The position numbers and the translations under genes were made by a program. The notes under the pieces were generated by a model, which did no database searches, was not told where the DNA came from, and was given only the letters and a program-made list of their open reading frames with translations. Shown here piece by piece: positions 11,612 to 22,912 of a DNA stretch of 64,000 nt. The first letter of the stretch is position 1. Each line of letters opens with the position of its first letter. The DNA lies in assembly GCA_018398585.1 (NCBI GenBank), contig JAGTTD010000008.1:1438501-1502500 (forward strand). The letters are read 5' to 3'. The stretch comes from Simmondsia chinensis. Taxonomy: Eukaryota > Streptophyta > Magnoliopsida > Caryophyllales > Simmondsiaceae.

Positions 11612-14600
11612 ATGGGTAAGTTATTTTTGTTGGGTTTTTTGCTTATTATCCTTTTGATAAAGGCAAATGGGGTTTCGGAAACTACTCTTCGCGAGAAGCT
11701 CGCTGTGCTTGGAGAGCTTGAGAACTTGGAGGTTTATGAAGAAGACGGAGAAGCAGACGCAGATGATACACCGTCAAGGACGCATGGACGTGGAGGGAGA
11801 GTTTTGGTTAATGTGGATAGTTTTGATGCAGTTGGGGACGGAGTTTCTGATGATACCAAGGTTGAGTTATGAATTCATAATTCTGATGAAAACTTGGTTA
11901 TGTATTGTATGAGTACAAAACCATTCATGAGCCTTCAGCAATCAGTTTAAACTGTTGGGATAGCTGGTCATTGCCAAGGAATGAGCTTTGTTAACCGAAA
12001 TGTCATAGAGTTCGAATCCCAACAAACCCTACTCTCAATATTAATATAATTTTAATATAAGGTATAAGGTGTGCTTGTGTATAATCCATGCCTCAAGCCC
12101 AAAAGGCATTCACATGAGGAACATGTTAGAATATAAAATCATTCATAAGCTTTCTCCTATCAAATTAAGCTTTTAGGATAGTTGATCCTTCGCATGGTAT
12201 CGGAGTCTTGTGGACTAAGAAGTTATGAGTTCGAATCCGAACAACCCCCACTCCAAATATTAATATATTTCAAGCACAAGGTATGAGAGGGCATGTTCAT
12301 CATACATGCTTCAGGTCTAATGAGCATTTGCATGAAAAGTCATGTTGTAATATAAAATCGTTTCTGAACTTCACCCAACAGCTTAAACTTTTAGAATAGT
12401 TGGTTTCTTGACAATATTAAACCATGATTCTAATGCTTCATAATATTTCTTTTCTGGAATGATAATTGTTAGGCTTTCGTAAGTGCATGGAACCAGGCAT
12501 GCTCTACACCAAAATCAGTCTTCTTAGTTCCTCATGGACGTCGATATCTTGTGAATGCAACGAAATTTAGAGGCCCTTGTGCGAATAGGCTAATTGTCCA
12601 GGTGAGTTTTCAATATTCTTACATGAAGTACCTAACTACTTTTATCTGGTTTTCTTGCTATTTACCCTATAGTTATGGGCATAAACAAGTCGGGTGGAGT
12701 TGAGCACCCTCTTATTCAAACTTGAACACAATAAGCTTATCGAGTCTGAGTTTGAGTTGAGCTCTTATTGAGTTTTCAAACCTTTGTTCGAACTCGATTC
12801 AATAAGATTGCCATGTGTTTGATACTCAACTTGCTAGCCTAATCGAGCCGATTCAAGCTCATTATTGAGTTGATCCGAGCTCATTATAGAGCCGAATTGA
12901 GCTATGATTGAGCCAAACTTGCTATCGAGTTGATCTCGCTATAGAGATAAGCTATTTGGGTTACTATCAAGCAACTATCGAACTATTTTTGAGCTATTGC
13001 CAGTTGTTAAATGAGCCCTTATTAAAATGTTCGCTAATGTTAACGAGCCTAGTACACCCCCTATTATGAACTCGGTTTGTCAAACTTATCGAGCTCACTC
13101 GCTCGATAAGCGATCCAACCCCTAAACGAACACAAACAAGTTGTATATGATTCGAACCCAAGTAGTTCATCACACATGCAGTTCCTTTACACCCCTACCT
13201 ATAGTCGTTTGAAAGGAGTTGGCTAAGTTGAGGGGAACTAACTGTGATGTTGAAAATTTCAGATGTGATTCTAGTAATAAGGTCCACATATAAGTTTCAA
13301 TAGAGCAAAGCTCAACATATAAGCTTGGCAGGTTATCTCACTTAACGCCAATTGGTGGCATCGGGATAAAGTTCTGCTTGAGCATACGCATCTCGAGTAT
13401 CAGCTTCTAAGACTCTACCACATCCTAATAAATACTTTTTCACACAAGTGAAGATGGGGAAGGCTAACCAAGAATATATAGTTAGGTGGTATAAACAGTT
13501 CCTTGTTTCATTTGAGCTTAACAAAGATATGATTCATGAAGTAAAAGTGTTAAGCACTAGCTCATCAAGAGCAAGGTAAACACCATGGCTCAATTGAGCT
13601 CGAATCCAACTCAGCCAGCCCTGAGCTAAGCTCGCCTCAATACTCGTTCAGTCTTGATTAGGGAGGTAAAAGAGCCAACTTGAACCCCAGCTCGTCGAGA
13701 GCGAGGTGAACCGAGGCTCAATTGAGCTCAAACCCAGCTTAGCAAGCCCTGAGCTAAGCTTACATCATTACTCATACAGGCTCACTTAGGCTCTAGCCGG
13801 GCTTGAATGGACAATCGAGCGGTCTATATTTAGCTCGTGATCGACTCATCCATGCTTGTTTAGGCTTTTGAGGCACCGAGCTCAAGCTTTACCAAGCTTA
13901 GCTCATTTAGCTATATGAGCCAGAGCAAAACCTTTCAAGCTCTAAATGTGCCAGCATGTGAAGCCGGTGCAATTACGCCACTAAATTCACGATAAAAACA
14001 ATGGCGTACTTTGAACCATGCAGCCAGAATGACGGTTCGATTTGTATTGGGAATGCAGATAGAAGGGACAATAGTTGCACCAGATGAGCCAAGTGCTTGG
14101 GACCCGAAGTTGTCAAGGATATGGCTCGATTTTTCAAACTTAACAGGGGTCATTTTCCAAGGAAAGGGCGTTCTTGATGGCTCTGGCTCCAAATGGTGGG
14201 AGGCTTCTTGCAAAAAGAACAAGTCCAATGTATTTTCATTCTTAATTCTTAATTTTGAACTGATTTATTTGATCTCTGTAACGTGGTAAAATGTTACTAA
14301 CATATCTTGCTTTCTTCTGATTTTGCCTTGGTCTTACAGCCATGCAAAGCAGCACCAACTGTAAGTCCATCTTTCCTGTTAAACTGAAAACCTAGAGTTC
14401 TATGAGTATAAGCCAGCCTATTTTAATGCAATCTGTTAGCTTAAATATGCCAGATCAAGCCAAATTCCAGTTTAAATGAGCCAGTCTCGAGCTTAAATGA
14501 GCCTAAATATGGCAGGCTTAATTTGGAGCTCGTCAAGCTAGGTTTGAGCTCAACCAAATAGTGCCAAGCTCGAGCTTGAATTTTCTAAGCTCGGCGAGGT

Positions 14601-17600
14601 ACGAGCCAAGCCTCAAGCTTAACGAGCTTGGATTCAGCTCGGCTCAATTTATATACACCCCTAACAATATCCTATACATCCACCATTACTAGGGGTACAA
14701 AGCTTAGGTTCTAAGGTTTGTGAACCTAAATAAGCCTAATCAAGTCAATTTTGAGCTAAATTTAAACGTAAATATGCATAGACATTTCAAGCCTCAATGA
14801 GTCATTTGTGAGCTAAACGAGCCCAAATCAAGTCCAACTTAACCTAAAATGATTGGAGCTCTCTGCTCCAAATTCGTTAAGTCGAATTTGGGCACAAATG
14901 AGTTGTGCCCAAAGCCGGATATGAACCCAAGCAACCAACCAATTGCTTGGAGCCCCCAATTTCTTAAATGCGTCTTTTAAAAGCAAAATATTATAAGTTT
15001 GCTTTTACTATGGTTGTTAAAACAACAACCTAAATAGGGCCACTAACATCTTGGGGAGGGGTGAGATGAACTTCAAACCCAAAACCTTATGTTTGGGAGG
15101 TGGGCATCCTAACCACTATACTATACTCAACAACTCATAAAGTTGATTATTCATATGTGCTTAAGTTGACCTAGGCACCTCTATTAACAAAAAAAGAACC
15201 ACCAATCGAACTTAACTTTGAGCCCCTAAAATCTTGGAACTAGCTCTAGGTCAGAGTCTCTAAGCTCTGTGAGTTACCAAAATTTTAGGAACCGAGCCTT
15301 AAGCCTGACGAGCTTGGACTCAATCCAACTCAACTGAGCTTAAACTGCACGGATGCAGGCACTAACAATAGATTCAAGCTCAGCAATAAGAGTACAAGGA
15401 CTTACAATACAGAACAGCCAGCAGATGCATTTTGTGATTTCCCGCTCTGAGTCGGTGCGAGTTTCCAACATGCTAGTCTCAGCCCCAGGAGACAGTCCCA
15501 ACACCGATGGAATTCACATCACTGAGTCTACTAATGTTGTTCTCCAAAACTGCAAAATAGGCACAGGTATGTTGAGTGACCGACCGTACACTTGCTAATG
15601 GTGTCTTGGATGTTGCATAATAGGTAATGGTGTTCAGTAAGGCTCGGTTTGTTCTAACATAAAATATTTTTCGTTTTAATTTCTTTGCTTCTTTGCATAA
15701 TTTCATAGCAACAATCACAAATATGGAAAACATTTTCCTAAATTAATAGGAAATTGACTTCCCTCAACGAAAGGTAAAAACATTTTCCTTTGCGGAGGGG
15801 AAAACGTTCTCCATGGTAATCTCATGTTATGCTTTACTTCAACTTCAACTTCAACTTGGCCAAGCGCGAACCTCGTACAGATTTACAGGATGTAACCATT
15901 TTCTTTAGCTAGAAAGACAAACATCTTTAAGAAAAAAATTATTTTGAGTTGATAAAATTTTGTGATCCAAATGGAGCCTAGGGCTGTAAATAAGCCAATT
16001 CGGCTGCTTATTCCATTCGAAAAGCTCAGCTTGTCTGGAGCACAACTTGTGTTCAGCTGCCTCATTGAGCTAAGCAAGTCACTAGTTTGATAAAGTTTGG
16101 GCTGCTCCTGAGTTTAAATCAGCATTAGAGCTAAATTACAAATCTAAACATGCTTAAACGAGGTAAGCTTGAGCATCAACAATCCTAAATGAACAAAAAT
16201 CGAGCCTAAATAAGCCTACACAAGTTGAGTGAGGCTCCTAACACATTGAGTCAATCAAAACATTTGCAAGTCTTGCCTCGAGCCTTATGAGCTATGTCAA
16301 GGCTCAACTCAACACATTTACGCGCAATGTGCCTGGCACTTTTCTTTTTTGATCATTGCACTTTTCTGTTTAACAAACATAAATTACAAAACTACAAAAT
16401 TAGAACGAATAGCCCTGTAATTTTAAAGAAATTACTAGGTTTGTCACTACAAGCAAAACTAAACAAGGGGAAAAACTGTCAATATTCATTCATATTTTCA
16501 GAATGGAAATATCCAAACATTTCACTTTAATTACAACCATGTCACTCAAATCTATTAACCCAATTAATCCATAATTTTGCTTAATTAATTTATCATTTAT
16601 TGGATTTCTAATTTCATAAGGCCATAAATTAACACGTCATTCATTACTAGGGGATGACTGCGTCTCAATAGTAAATGCCAGTTCAAGCATCAAGATGAAG
16701 ACAATCTACTGTGGCCCTGGCCATGGTATCAGGTACGATTTTTACATTAAATTTATAACGTCTTAGAAAAAAACCTCTCCACCGGAAGTGAGGGAAAGAA
16801 TTATATATTCAGGGCCGGTCAAGACCCCAGACAACAAAAGCAGTTACTTGGGACATACAATTTTGTTAAGGGTCCCCTTCAACAATTAGTTTTATTATCA
16901 ATTCGCTTCACCGCAAATCACCATTCGTAATACGAGAAATTATAAACCCTTATGCAGGAGCCCTCGAGGCACAGGGTCGGTTGTTGTTGTTGTTGTATAC
17001 TATATTATAAACACATATGTATATATATAATACAAAAGACTTACATATTCGCTGATATTACGATATAAAATGGAGTACTCGATATGTGACTAAGCTAGCC
17101 TGGATAAACCAATTACCATAAAAAAGGCGCACCGGTAAAAACTTACTTTAGGCCCATAAAATCTCCGGACTAGCCCTCTGTACATCGGACTATTCTCGTG
17201 CCCACTTCAGCAGGACCTTAAGCAATAAACTGCCCCTTATGTTAACTCATCTACAAATTGTGCCCACAGCATAGGAAGTCTAGGCAAGGATAATTCCAAA
17301 GGCATAGTCACAAAGGTTGTACTGAGTGGAGCATTTCTGAGGAATACTACTAATGGGCTACGGATCAAGACCTGGCAGGTATAATGACTTTTATTTACTA
17401 AGGCGCTTTTCTAGTTCATTCAAACAGTTTCGTTGAAACAAATAATGTATAAAGTGATTGATGAAAATATGGTTATGATCAGGGAGGAAGTGGGTATGTC
17501 AAAGCAGTGAGGTTTGAGAATGTAAGAATGGAAGACGTGGCAAACCCAATCATCATTGATCAGTTCTACTGCGATTCTCCTACCCCTTGCCAAAATGAGG

Positions 17601-20600
17601 TAATATATTTCTGTTTACCGTCTTATTTGTCACTAGGGGTGTAAACGAGTCGAGGTGAGCCAAGCACCCCTTGTTCGAACTCGAGGACTAGATCTGGCAA
17701 ACAAGAGCCCAAAACCATCAACCTACTCTTATACTATGTAAAATTTTACCGAACCTTAGGCCCTATCCATTTAGTTGGCATCTATGAGGTCCATGTATAA
17801 GCTAAATGAGGTTCCATTTCCATCCTAAAAACCAATTGACATGAAGCAGTGTAGTCCATTGGCTAACATATTGATCTCTTCTCTCTTATAACTCCCGTGA
17901 AATTAGACTCGCGTGTGAAGTTAGACTCACAACTTTCCAATAAATTTACTTCTGGACCATTTGCTATGCTCATTTCTTGATATGTACCTGAAAGGGAACT
18001 TAAACAAATCTAGTATACTAAGATACCAATTTGTGGAGGAAACACTTAATGCGGAAGCATAAACCCTGATAACTTGATTCGATTCAAATAATATGACTCA
18101 CACAAAACGAGAAGTAAACAAATATATGGAGAAAGAAAGAACAAAACAAGAACACACAATATTTACGTGGAAACCCCTCTACAATCGAGAGGGGAGAAAA
18201 CCACGGGCGGAGATGGAGATTCTTTATTAATTGAACGGAAGAATTACAACGACACTTCCCAAACGAGATATATGGAAGAATTACAATCACTCCCTCTGAG
18301 CTCTCCTAGCACTCAAAATCTTGAAGAAATTATGAAATCACCTCTTTTTCTTAATGGCGGCTCACCACACTTTGATTGGATCTGAATTGGAGAAACCTCT
18401 CTCACCAAAAACAGAAACCCTAAGCCCTTATTTATAGAAAATAATTAGGGCCGGCGGAAAACGACTCCCTCCCGATCGATCGGCCATTGCCGATCGATGG
18501 ACCCCTTCACGGCCAAAATACCGAAGCTTTCCTTAAATCACCTGATCGATCGGATTCTCTCCCGATCAATCGGTGACCCTACGGCAATCCCATATAAATA
18601 AAACAAGTAATTTGAGACATAACCTAACAAATCTCCACCTTGGCTCAAATTACATACATAAAAGAATTTCCTCCACCTTCTCCACTAAACCCCCACACAC
18701 GGGGTTAACACAACGAAGTATGAAACCTAACCATGCGAAGCTTGAACTTCCTGTTAGGTAGAAACTGAGTGAACATAGCTGAGAGGTTATCAGCAATGCC
18801 AATCTTCTTCTCTGAATTGGCTCTTGACACATCAACTGAAACAGCCACCTGCTGCTGAACTGTGTTACTGAACTGAACTCCCTCTGGCTTACTCACCTGA
18901 CCTAAATCATAACCAACTGATGACATCTTCTGTGGAGAAACTAATGAAGACTCACCAAACGTGACACGTATACTCGTCAGGAATTGTTTGAAGCAAAAAC
19001 CTTTCTGCTTCCCATAAAGCCCTTGTTCACATACCACCAGTCCTCTAGACTGACCACACAAAGAGCCCCTTACACTGTGCTCAGACAAACCCCTATCACC
19101 TGAACGATCCAATCTCAAACCTCCTAAATTTGTAATCTCTGGTTCTGTCAACAACAAGGATGATGAAGATACTGCAACAGATCTAACAACTGTGGAACCG
19201 ACATGCTCATACAACGTACCTGACCTTCTGCCCTTCATAACTGTCAATGCACCCTTAACGATCTTTAAAACTCCACCTTCAGCTGTGTACCTGTACCCTT
19301 TAGATTCAAGAGTACCCAAAGAGATGAGATTTTTCTTCAAATTAGGAACATGACGAACATCGCCCAAAACCCTGATAGTGCCATCGAACATCCTAAAACG
19401 AATTGTTCCTATACCCAAAACTTTGCATGGATTATCATTACCCATCAAAGCAACTCCACCTTGAATAGACTCGTACGTGGAAAACCAATCCCGATTGGGA
19501 CAGACATGATAGGAGCAACCCGAATCCAAAAACCAACTATCTTTCAAGTTGAACTGAGGTTCAGACACAGACAATAGAAAATCTTCATTCTCACCATTCA
19601 CAACACTAGCTGCTATGGATCTCTGGTCAGACCTGTTATCTGCTTCTAATTTTTTCTTAAGCTTATAACAGTCTTTCTTAATGTGCCCTTTCTTACGACA
19701 GTAGTTACAGGTTAGGTCTTAATACCTAGACTTAGACTTGTTTCCACTATGATCATACTCGGTTCTCCTCCTCACAAATAAACCACTACCTGAGTTATAC
19801 ACAATCAGATAATTCCCTATCTACTCGTTCTTTACTCAGTAGGTTTCTCTTAACTTCATCAACATATATGGTTTGTCTACTACCATAATTCATACTTTCG
19901 ACAAAACCCTTATATGAAGCAGAGAGAGAACATAACAACAACATTGCCTGATCTTCATCCTTAGGAACATCATCCAATTCTTTCAAATCTTGAATAATTG
20001 AATTAAATTCACTGACGTGGTTCTTAAGTGACGTACCTTCTGACATACGAAACGTGAATAACCGGCGCTTAACTGCGAGTTTGTTGGAGACAGACTTGAA
20101 ACAAAACATATCCTGCAATTTCTCCCACAACTCCTTAGCGATCTTCACTTCCAGAACTTCTGTCAAAACGTCATCGATAAGACACATCTGAATTGCTGTG
20201 AGCGCCTTCTCATCCAACTCCTCCCATTGTGCTTCTGTAAGATTCTCTGATTTCTTCTCTTTCCCATCCAAAGCTTTCTTCAAGCCATTCTGAGTCAAGA
20301 GGCCCTTAACGCGAACCTGCCATAAGCTGAAGCTCCCTTGACCACCAAACTTCTCAATTTCGGATCTAATTGCAGACGTCATATTATCAAATTGAAATAA
20401 ACAGGGCTCTGATACCAATTTGTAAAGAAACTTAAACAAATCTAGTATACTAAGATACCAATTTGTGGAGGAAAAACTTAATGCGGAAGCGTAAACCCTG
20501 ATAACTTGATTCGATTCAAATAATATGACTCACGCAAAACGAGAAGTAAACAAATATATGGAGAAAGAAAGAACAAAACAAGAACACACAATATTTACTT

Positions 20601-21761
20601 GGAAACCCCTCTACAATCGAGAGGGGAGAAAACCACGGGCGGAGATGGAGATTCTTTATTAATTGAACGGAAGAATTACAACGACACTTCCCAAACGAGA
20701 TATATGGAAGAATTACAATCACTCCCTCTGAACTCTCGTAGCACTCAAAATCTTGAAGGAATTACGAAATCACCTCTTTTTCTTAATGGCGGCTCACCAC
20801 ACTTCGATTGGATCTGAATTGGAGAAACCTCTCTCACCAAAAACCGAAACCCTAAGCCCTTATTTATAGAAAACAATTAGGGCCGGCGGAAAACGACTCC
20901 CTCCCGATCGATCGGCCACTGCCGATCGATCGACCCCTTCACGGCCAAAATACCGAATCTTTTCTTAAATCACCCGATCAATCGGATTCTCTCCCGATCA
21001 ATCGGTGACTCTACGGCAACCCCATATAAATAAAACAAGTAATTTGAGACATAACCTAACAGTACCCAAATCAGGCATACGAGCCTAAGTAATAAGACCA
21101 ATAAGAAGTAGAGTAGACAACATCTATATATAGAGGTAGGGATTGTACTCAAAGCAAGTCATAAAATACGTCGTCATTTCTTGTCTCTCTTTACTTTACT
21201 CTTTAATTTCCGTATTTTACTGTTTTGATTTAGTTTTTAGTCCATTTCGAATTCAGTATGTATCATTTCTGCACACAAACCAATCAAATTTCACATTTCT
21301 TCATTCAAAATCAGACAACGGCGGTTCAGATAAGTCAGATAATGTACCGAAACGTAAGTGGCACCACAAAGAGCAAAGAAGCCATGAAATTCGCCTGCAG
21401 CGACGCCGTTCCCTGCAGTAACATCGTCCTCACCAACATCGACCTCGAGAAGAAGGACGGCACCACCGAGACCTACTGCAACTCCGCCACCGGCTTTGGC
21501 TTCGGCATCATCAATCCGCCCGCCGATTGCCTCACCTCCGCCGGCGACAAGATCGCCGCAGCTGAGACCACCGATATCGGAGAATCGAGTGACGTCATCG
21601 CCTTGGAAATCGCAGATGGCGGAGAATCGATCAACGCCGGCGACTATAGCGCCAACGCCGACATCGGAGAATCGAGTGACGCCGGCGGTTATAGCCCCGC
21701 CGTTGAGATCGCCGAGGTCGGAGGATCGAGTGACGAGCGCGTGGATCACACTGAGCTGTGA
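11612..21761 (+). CDS. Secreted polygalacturonase (glycoside hydrolase family 28)
   Basis: Nine exons: 11612-11860, 12473-12601, 14059-14229, 14340-14360, 15359-15566, 16651-16732, 17270-17378, 17483-17599, 21315-21761; 510 residues. A signal peptide (LFLLGFLLIILLI, cut near ANG) sends it to the cell wall, where the family hydrolyses polygalacturonan. An acidic stretch (VYEEDGEADADD) precedes the catalytic domain. All four family blocks are present: SPNTDGIH (NTD at 238-240), GTGDDC (D261, D262), GPGHGIS (H284) and RIKTWQ (318-323). From memory it is closest to the Arabidopsis At1g80170 type, about 440 residues long. The extra length is a C-terminal tail of about 60 residues after DCLTS, with repeated GESSD. 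Exon 4 is a 21-bp microexon coding PCKAAPT. Introns hold many transposons; intron 8 (3,715 bp) contains a whole LTR element in antisense. The catalytic set is intact, so the gene is probably functional. Confidence 0.93.
11946..12440 (+). repeat. Two tandem tRNA-like repeat units in polygalacturonase intron 1
   Basis: Each unit contains a GAGTTCGAATCC B-box-like phrase (near 12009 and 12229) and an ATATTAATAT segment followed by a long shared stretch (CAAGGTATGAGAGGGCATG in the second). A minus-strand relative lies at about 3880-4200. It may be an old tRNA-related retroelement. Confidence 0.5.
12674..13198. mobile_element. AGCTC-rich hAT-like MITE with duplication
   Basis: The ends are TATGGGCATAAAC and inverted TTTACACCCCTAC, with the AGCTC/GAGCT interior. 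CTATAGT flanks both ends (12667-12673 and 13199-13205), close to the 8-bp duplication of hAT elements. It lies in polygalacturonase intron 2. Confidence 0.65.
13215..13560 (+). repeat. LTR-like interspersed repeat copy
   Basis: It carries CACTTAACGCCAATTGGTGG, matching the family at 1256-1472. It is degraded and its ends are uncertain. Confidence 0.4.
13580..13925. repeat. AGCTC-rich MITE, degraded
   Basis: Two imperfect direct units begin AGCTCATCAAGAGCAAGGT and AGCTCGTCGAGAGCGAGGT, followed by many GAGCTC/AGCTTA words. This fits one or two overlapping members of the AGCTC family in polygalacturonase intron 2. Confidence 0.5.
14440..15350. repeat. Cluster of degraded AGCTC-rich MITEs and a short repeat
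   Basis: Family words occur at about 14440-14665 (ending TATATACACCCCTAA), 14693-14900 and 15150-15350. Between them, 15030-15145 is a copy of the repeat seen at 10560-10690. All of it is polygalacturonase intron 4. Confidence 0.5.
15980..16325. mobile_element. AGCTC-rich hAT-like MITE
   Basis: The left end TAGGGCTGTAAATAAGCC and the right end CAACACATTTACGCGCA bracket AGCTC-rich sequence in polygalacturonase intron 5. The bases before it (15640-15960) are plain intron. Confidence 0.55.
16801..17182. mobile_element. hAT-like element with CAGGGCCGGTC end
   Basis: The left end CAGGGCCGGTCAAGACCCC pairs loosely with the right end CTCCGGACTAGCCCTCTG. A 56-bp SINE tail stub (16948-17003) lies inside it, with ATTATAAAC on both sides. 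A related truncated end occurs near 44750-44780. It lies in polygalacturonase intron 6. Confidence 0.5.
17636..17960. repeat. MITE end plus LTR-like repeat, intron 8
   Basis: The bases AGGGGTGTAAACGAGTCGAG from 17636 are the cleanest left end of the AGCTC family, but the body stops near 17700. From about 17740 to 17960 a minus-strand copy of the LTR-like repeat follows (CATCCTAAAAACCAATTG). Confidence 0.5.
17989..18629 (-). repeat. 3' LTR of the Copia-type element
   Basis: This 641-bp copy is downstream in the element's own orientation. It contains two pairs of GATCGATCGG-type palindromic words (18472-18500 and 18543-18573). Confidence 0.93.
18705..19718 (-). pseudogene. Truncated Copia polyprotein remnant (zinc knuckle, protease, fused ends)
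   Basis: One open frame on the minus strand, from just after a TAA at 19719-19721 to a stop at 18705. In order it shows a zinc knuckle (CNYCRKKGHIKKDC), the aspartic protease signature (SWFLDSGCSYH), a pre-integrase segment (LKIVKGALTVMKG), a short remnant of GAG-pre-integrase type (CEQGLYGKQKG), a piece resembling the region after integrase (RVTFGESSLVSPQK), and the C-terminal end of RNase H (DNLSAMFTQFLPNRKFK). The integrase core, reverse transcriptase and most of RNase H are missing, yet the frame stays open across both deletion joints. It cannot encode replication enzymes. Confidence 0.85.
19722..20382 (-). pseudogene. Copia gag, frameshifted
   Basis: The frame opens with MTSAIRSEIEKFGG at 20382 and shows the usual plant Copia gag (UBN2-type) sequence: SLWQVRVKGLL, ELWEKLQDMF, VSEFNSIIQDLKELD, and a conserved LLCSL. 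It closes after SDCV near 19795. The next gag segment (YNSGSGLFVRRR) is in another frame and ends at a TAA just before the zinc knuckle, so gag carries a frameshift and a stop. Confidence 0.85.
20406..20417 (-). other. Primer-binding site (initiator Met tRNA)
   Basis: TGGTATCAGAGC on the minus strand, three bases after the 5' LTR end at 20421, is the standard complement of the 3' end of plant initiator methionine tRNA. Confidence 0.9.
20421..21061 (-). repeat. 5' LTR of the Copia-type element
   Basis: This 641-bp copy ends at the GTACC duplication at 21062. It should hold the element's promoter, reading antisense to the polygalacturonase gene and only 254 bp before that gene's last exon. Confidence 0.93.
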
Positions 21762-21893
21762 TTTTGCAGGAGAAACTGGTTTTGTTAAATCGATTGAAGT
21801 GATGAATGCTGTGTAGAGTGTGTGTCGTAGAGAAGAAGACCGCTAATTTAAGGCCTGAATTTGAATTACTAATTTTTGTGTTTGGCTTATTGC

Positions 21894-22351
21894 ATCAAAA
21901 ATGTTACAAGTCACGAGTCCCGATAAAACAGGCCATAAAAATGATACGAGAGAAAAAGTGTTAGGAAATAATTTATCGTAAACTTAAACTATTTTCTAGT
22001 CGTGTCATTTTTATGTGTCCAATTCTCGTGACATGTAGCATTACTCATGATCAAAAATGCTACAAGTCACGAGAAAACAAGTCACCAAAATGGTACGAGA
22101 AAAAGGGTGTTAGAAAGCAATTTGTCGTGAACGACAAACTATTCCCTAGTCATGCTATTTTTCATGCGCCCAATTCTTGTGACATGTAGCATTACTCTTG
22201 ATCAAAAATGCTACAAGTCACGAGAAAACAATCCGCAAAAATAGCATAAGAAAAAGGGTGTTAGGAAGTAATTTGTCGTAAACAACAAACTATTCCTTAG
22301 TCGTGTCATTTTCATGTCGCCCAATTCTCGTGACGTGTAACATTACCCTGG
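21894..22351. repeat. Three tandem foldback units of about 151 bp
   Basis: The units are 21894-22049, 22050-22200 and 22201-22351. Each starts ATCAAAAATG(T/C)TACAAGTC and ends with the inverted match (CTCGTGACATGTAGCATTAC), so each can fold into a hairpin. They begin 132 bp after the polygalacturonase stop codon. A single diverged copy lies at about 56107-56245. Confidence 0.8.
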
Positions 22352-22904
22352 TTGGATTTGTAAATAGAGAATGTACTATTTTCTTTTCTTTTTTTTTACC
22401 ATAGTTAGTAAAATACGGTAGGAGAATTAAACGAAATTTAATGTGATTGTGTATTATTCGGTTCTATATATAAAAATTCAGTCAATAGTTCGTTGACTTA
22501 CAAAAAAAATTTATATGATTATGATAGTATTTGTAATAACATTTTCTCAAATAATTATATAGTCGAAGTTGATGTAATTTTGTGAATTTTGACTTTTATT
22601 TTATGGTATTGCTTATAATAGTGTCATTAAGAGCCATAATATATAGAAAATTTAAATGACAAATTTTATATGGATACTTATTTTAAGTATTATTAGTTTC
22701 AACTTATCTTTTGCACTATATCTGAGAAAAATACATATATGTGATATAAAACACATCTTATATGACTAACATCAAAAAAATAGTATTTTCCAGTATTTTT
22801 GGCAATCATTCATAAACGCCATTTTAAATATGCAAGTACAGATACATGTTTAATACGTCAATTATACGCGTATTTTACTAGCAATGATCTTCACAACAAT
22901 TGTA
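22352..22904. other. AT-rich spacer
   Basis: No gene, RNA or clear repeat is seen. Confidence 0.5.
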
Positions 22905-22912
22905 TTTCGAGT

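Larger units (their letters stand above)
17989..21061 (-). mobile_element. Copia-type LTR retrotransposon, internally deleted
   Basis: Two direct repeats of 641 bp each (17989-18629 and 20421-21061) flank 1.79 kb of internal sequence. The 5-bp host duplication GTACC is exact (17984-17988 and 21062-21066). On the minus strand the LTRs run TGTTAGG...CA. A primer-binding site for initiator methionine tRNA follows the 5' LTR, and a purine-rich AAGGTGGAGATT precedes the 3' LTR. By eye the LTRs differ at about 22 of 641 positions (about 3.4%), so the insertion is fairly young. Gag and protease parts remain; most of integrase, reverse transcriptase and RNase H are gone. The element lies in the last polygalacturonase intron, antisense to the gene. 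Confidence 0.95.

Noticed and set aside
20404..20418. tRNA gene near TGGTATCAGAGC
   Set aside because: It is only the primer-binding site after the 5' LTR; no tRNA fold surrounds it.
21291..21749. 152-codon minus-strand frame
   Set aside because: It is the shadow of the polygalacturonase last exon; GC-rich repeats keep several frames open.
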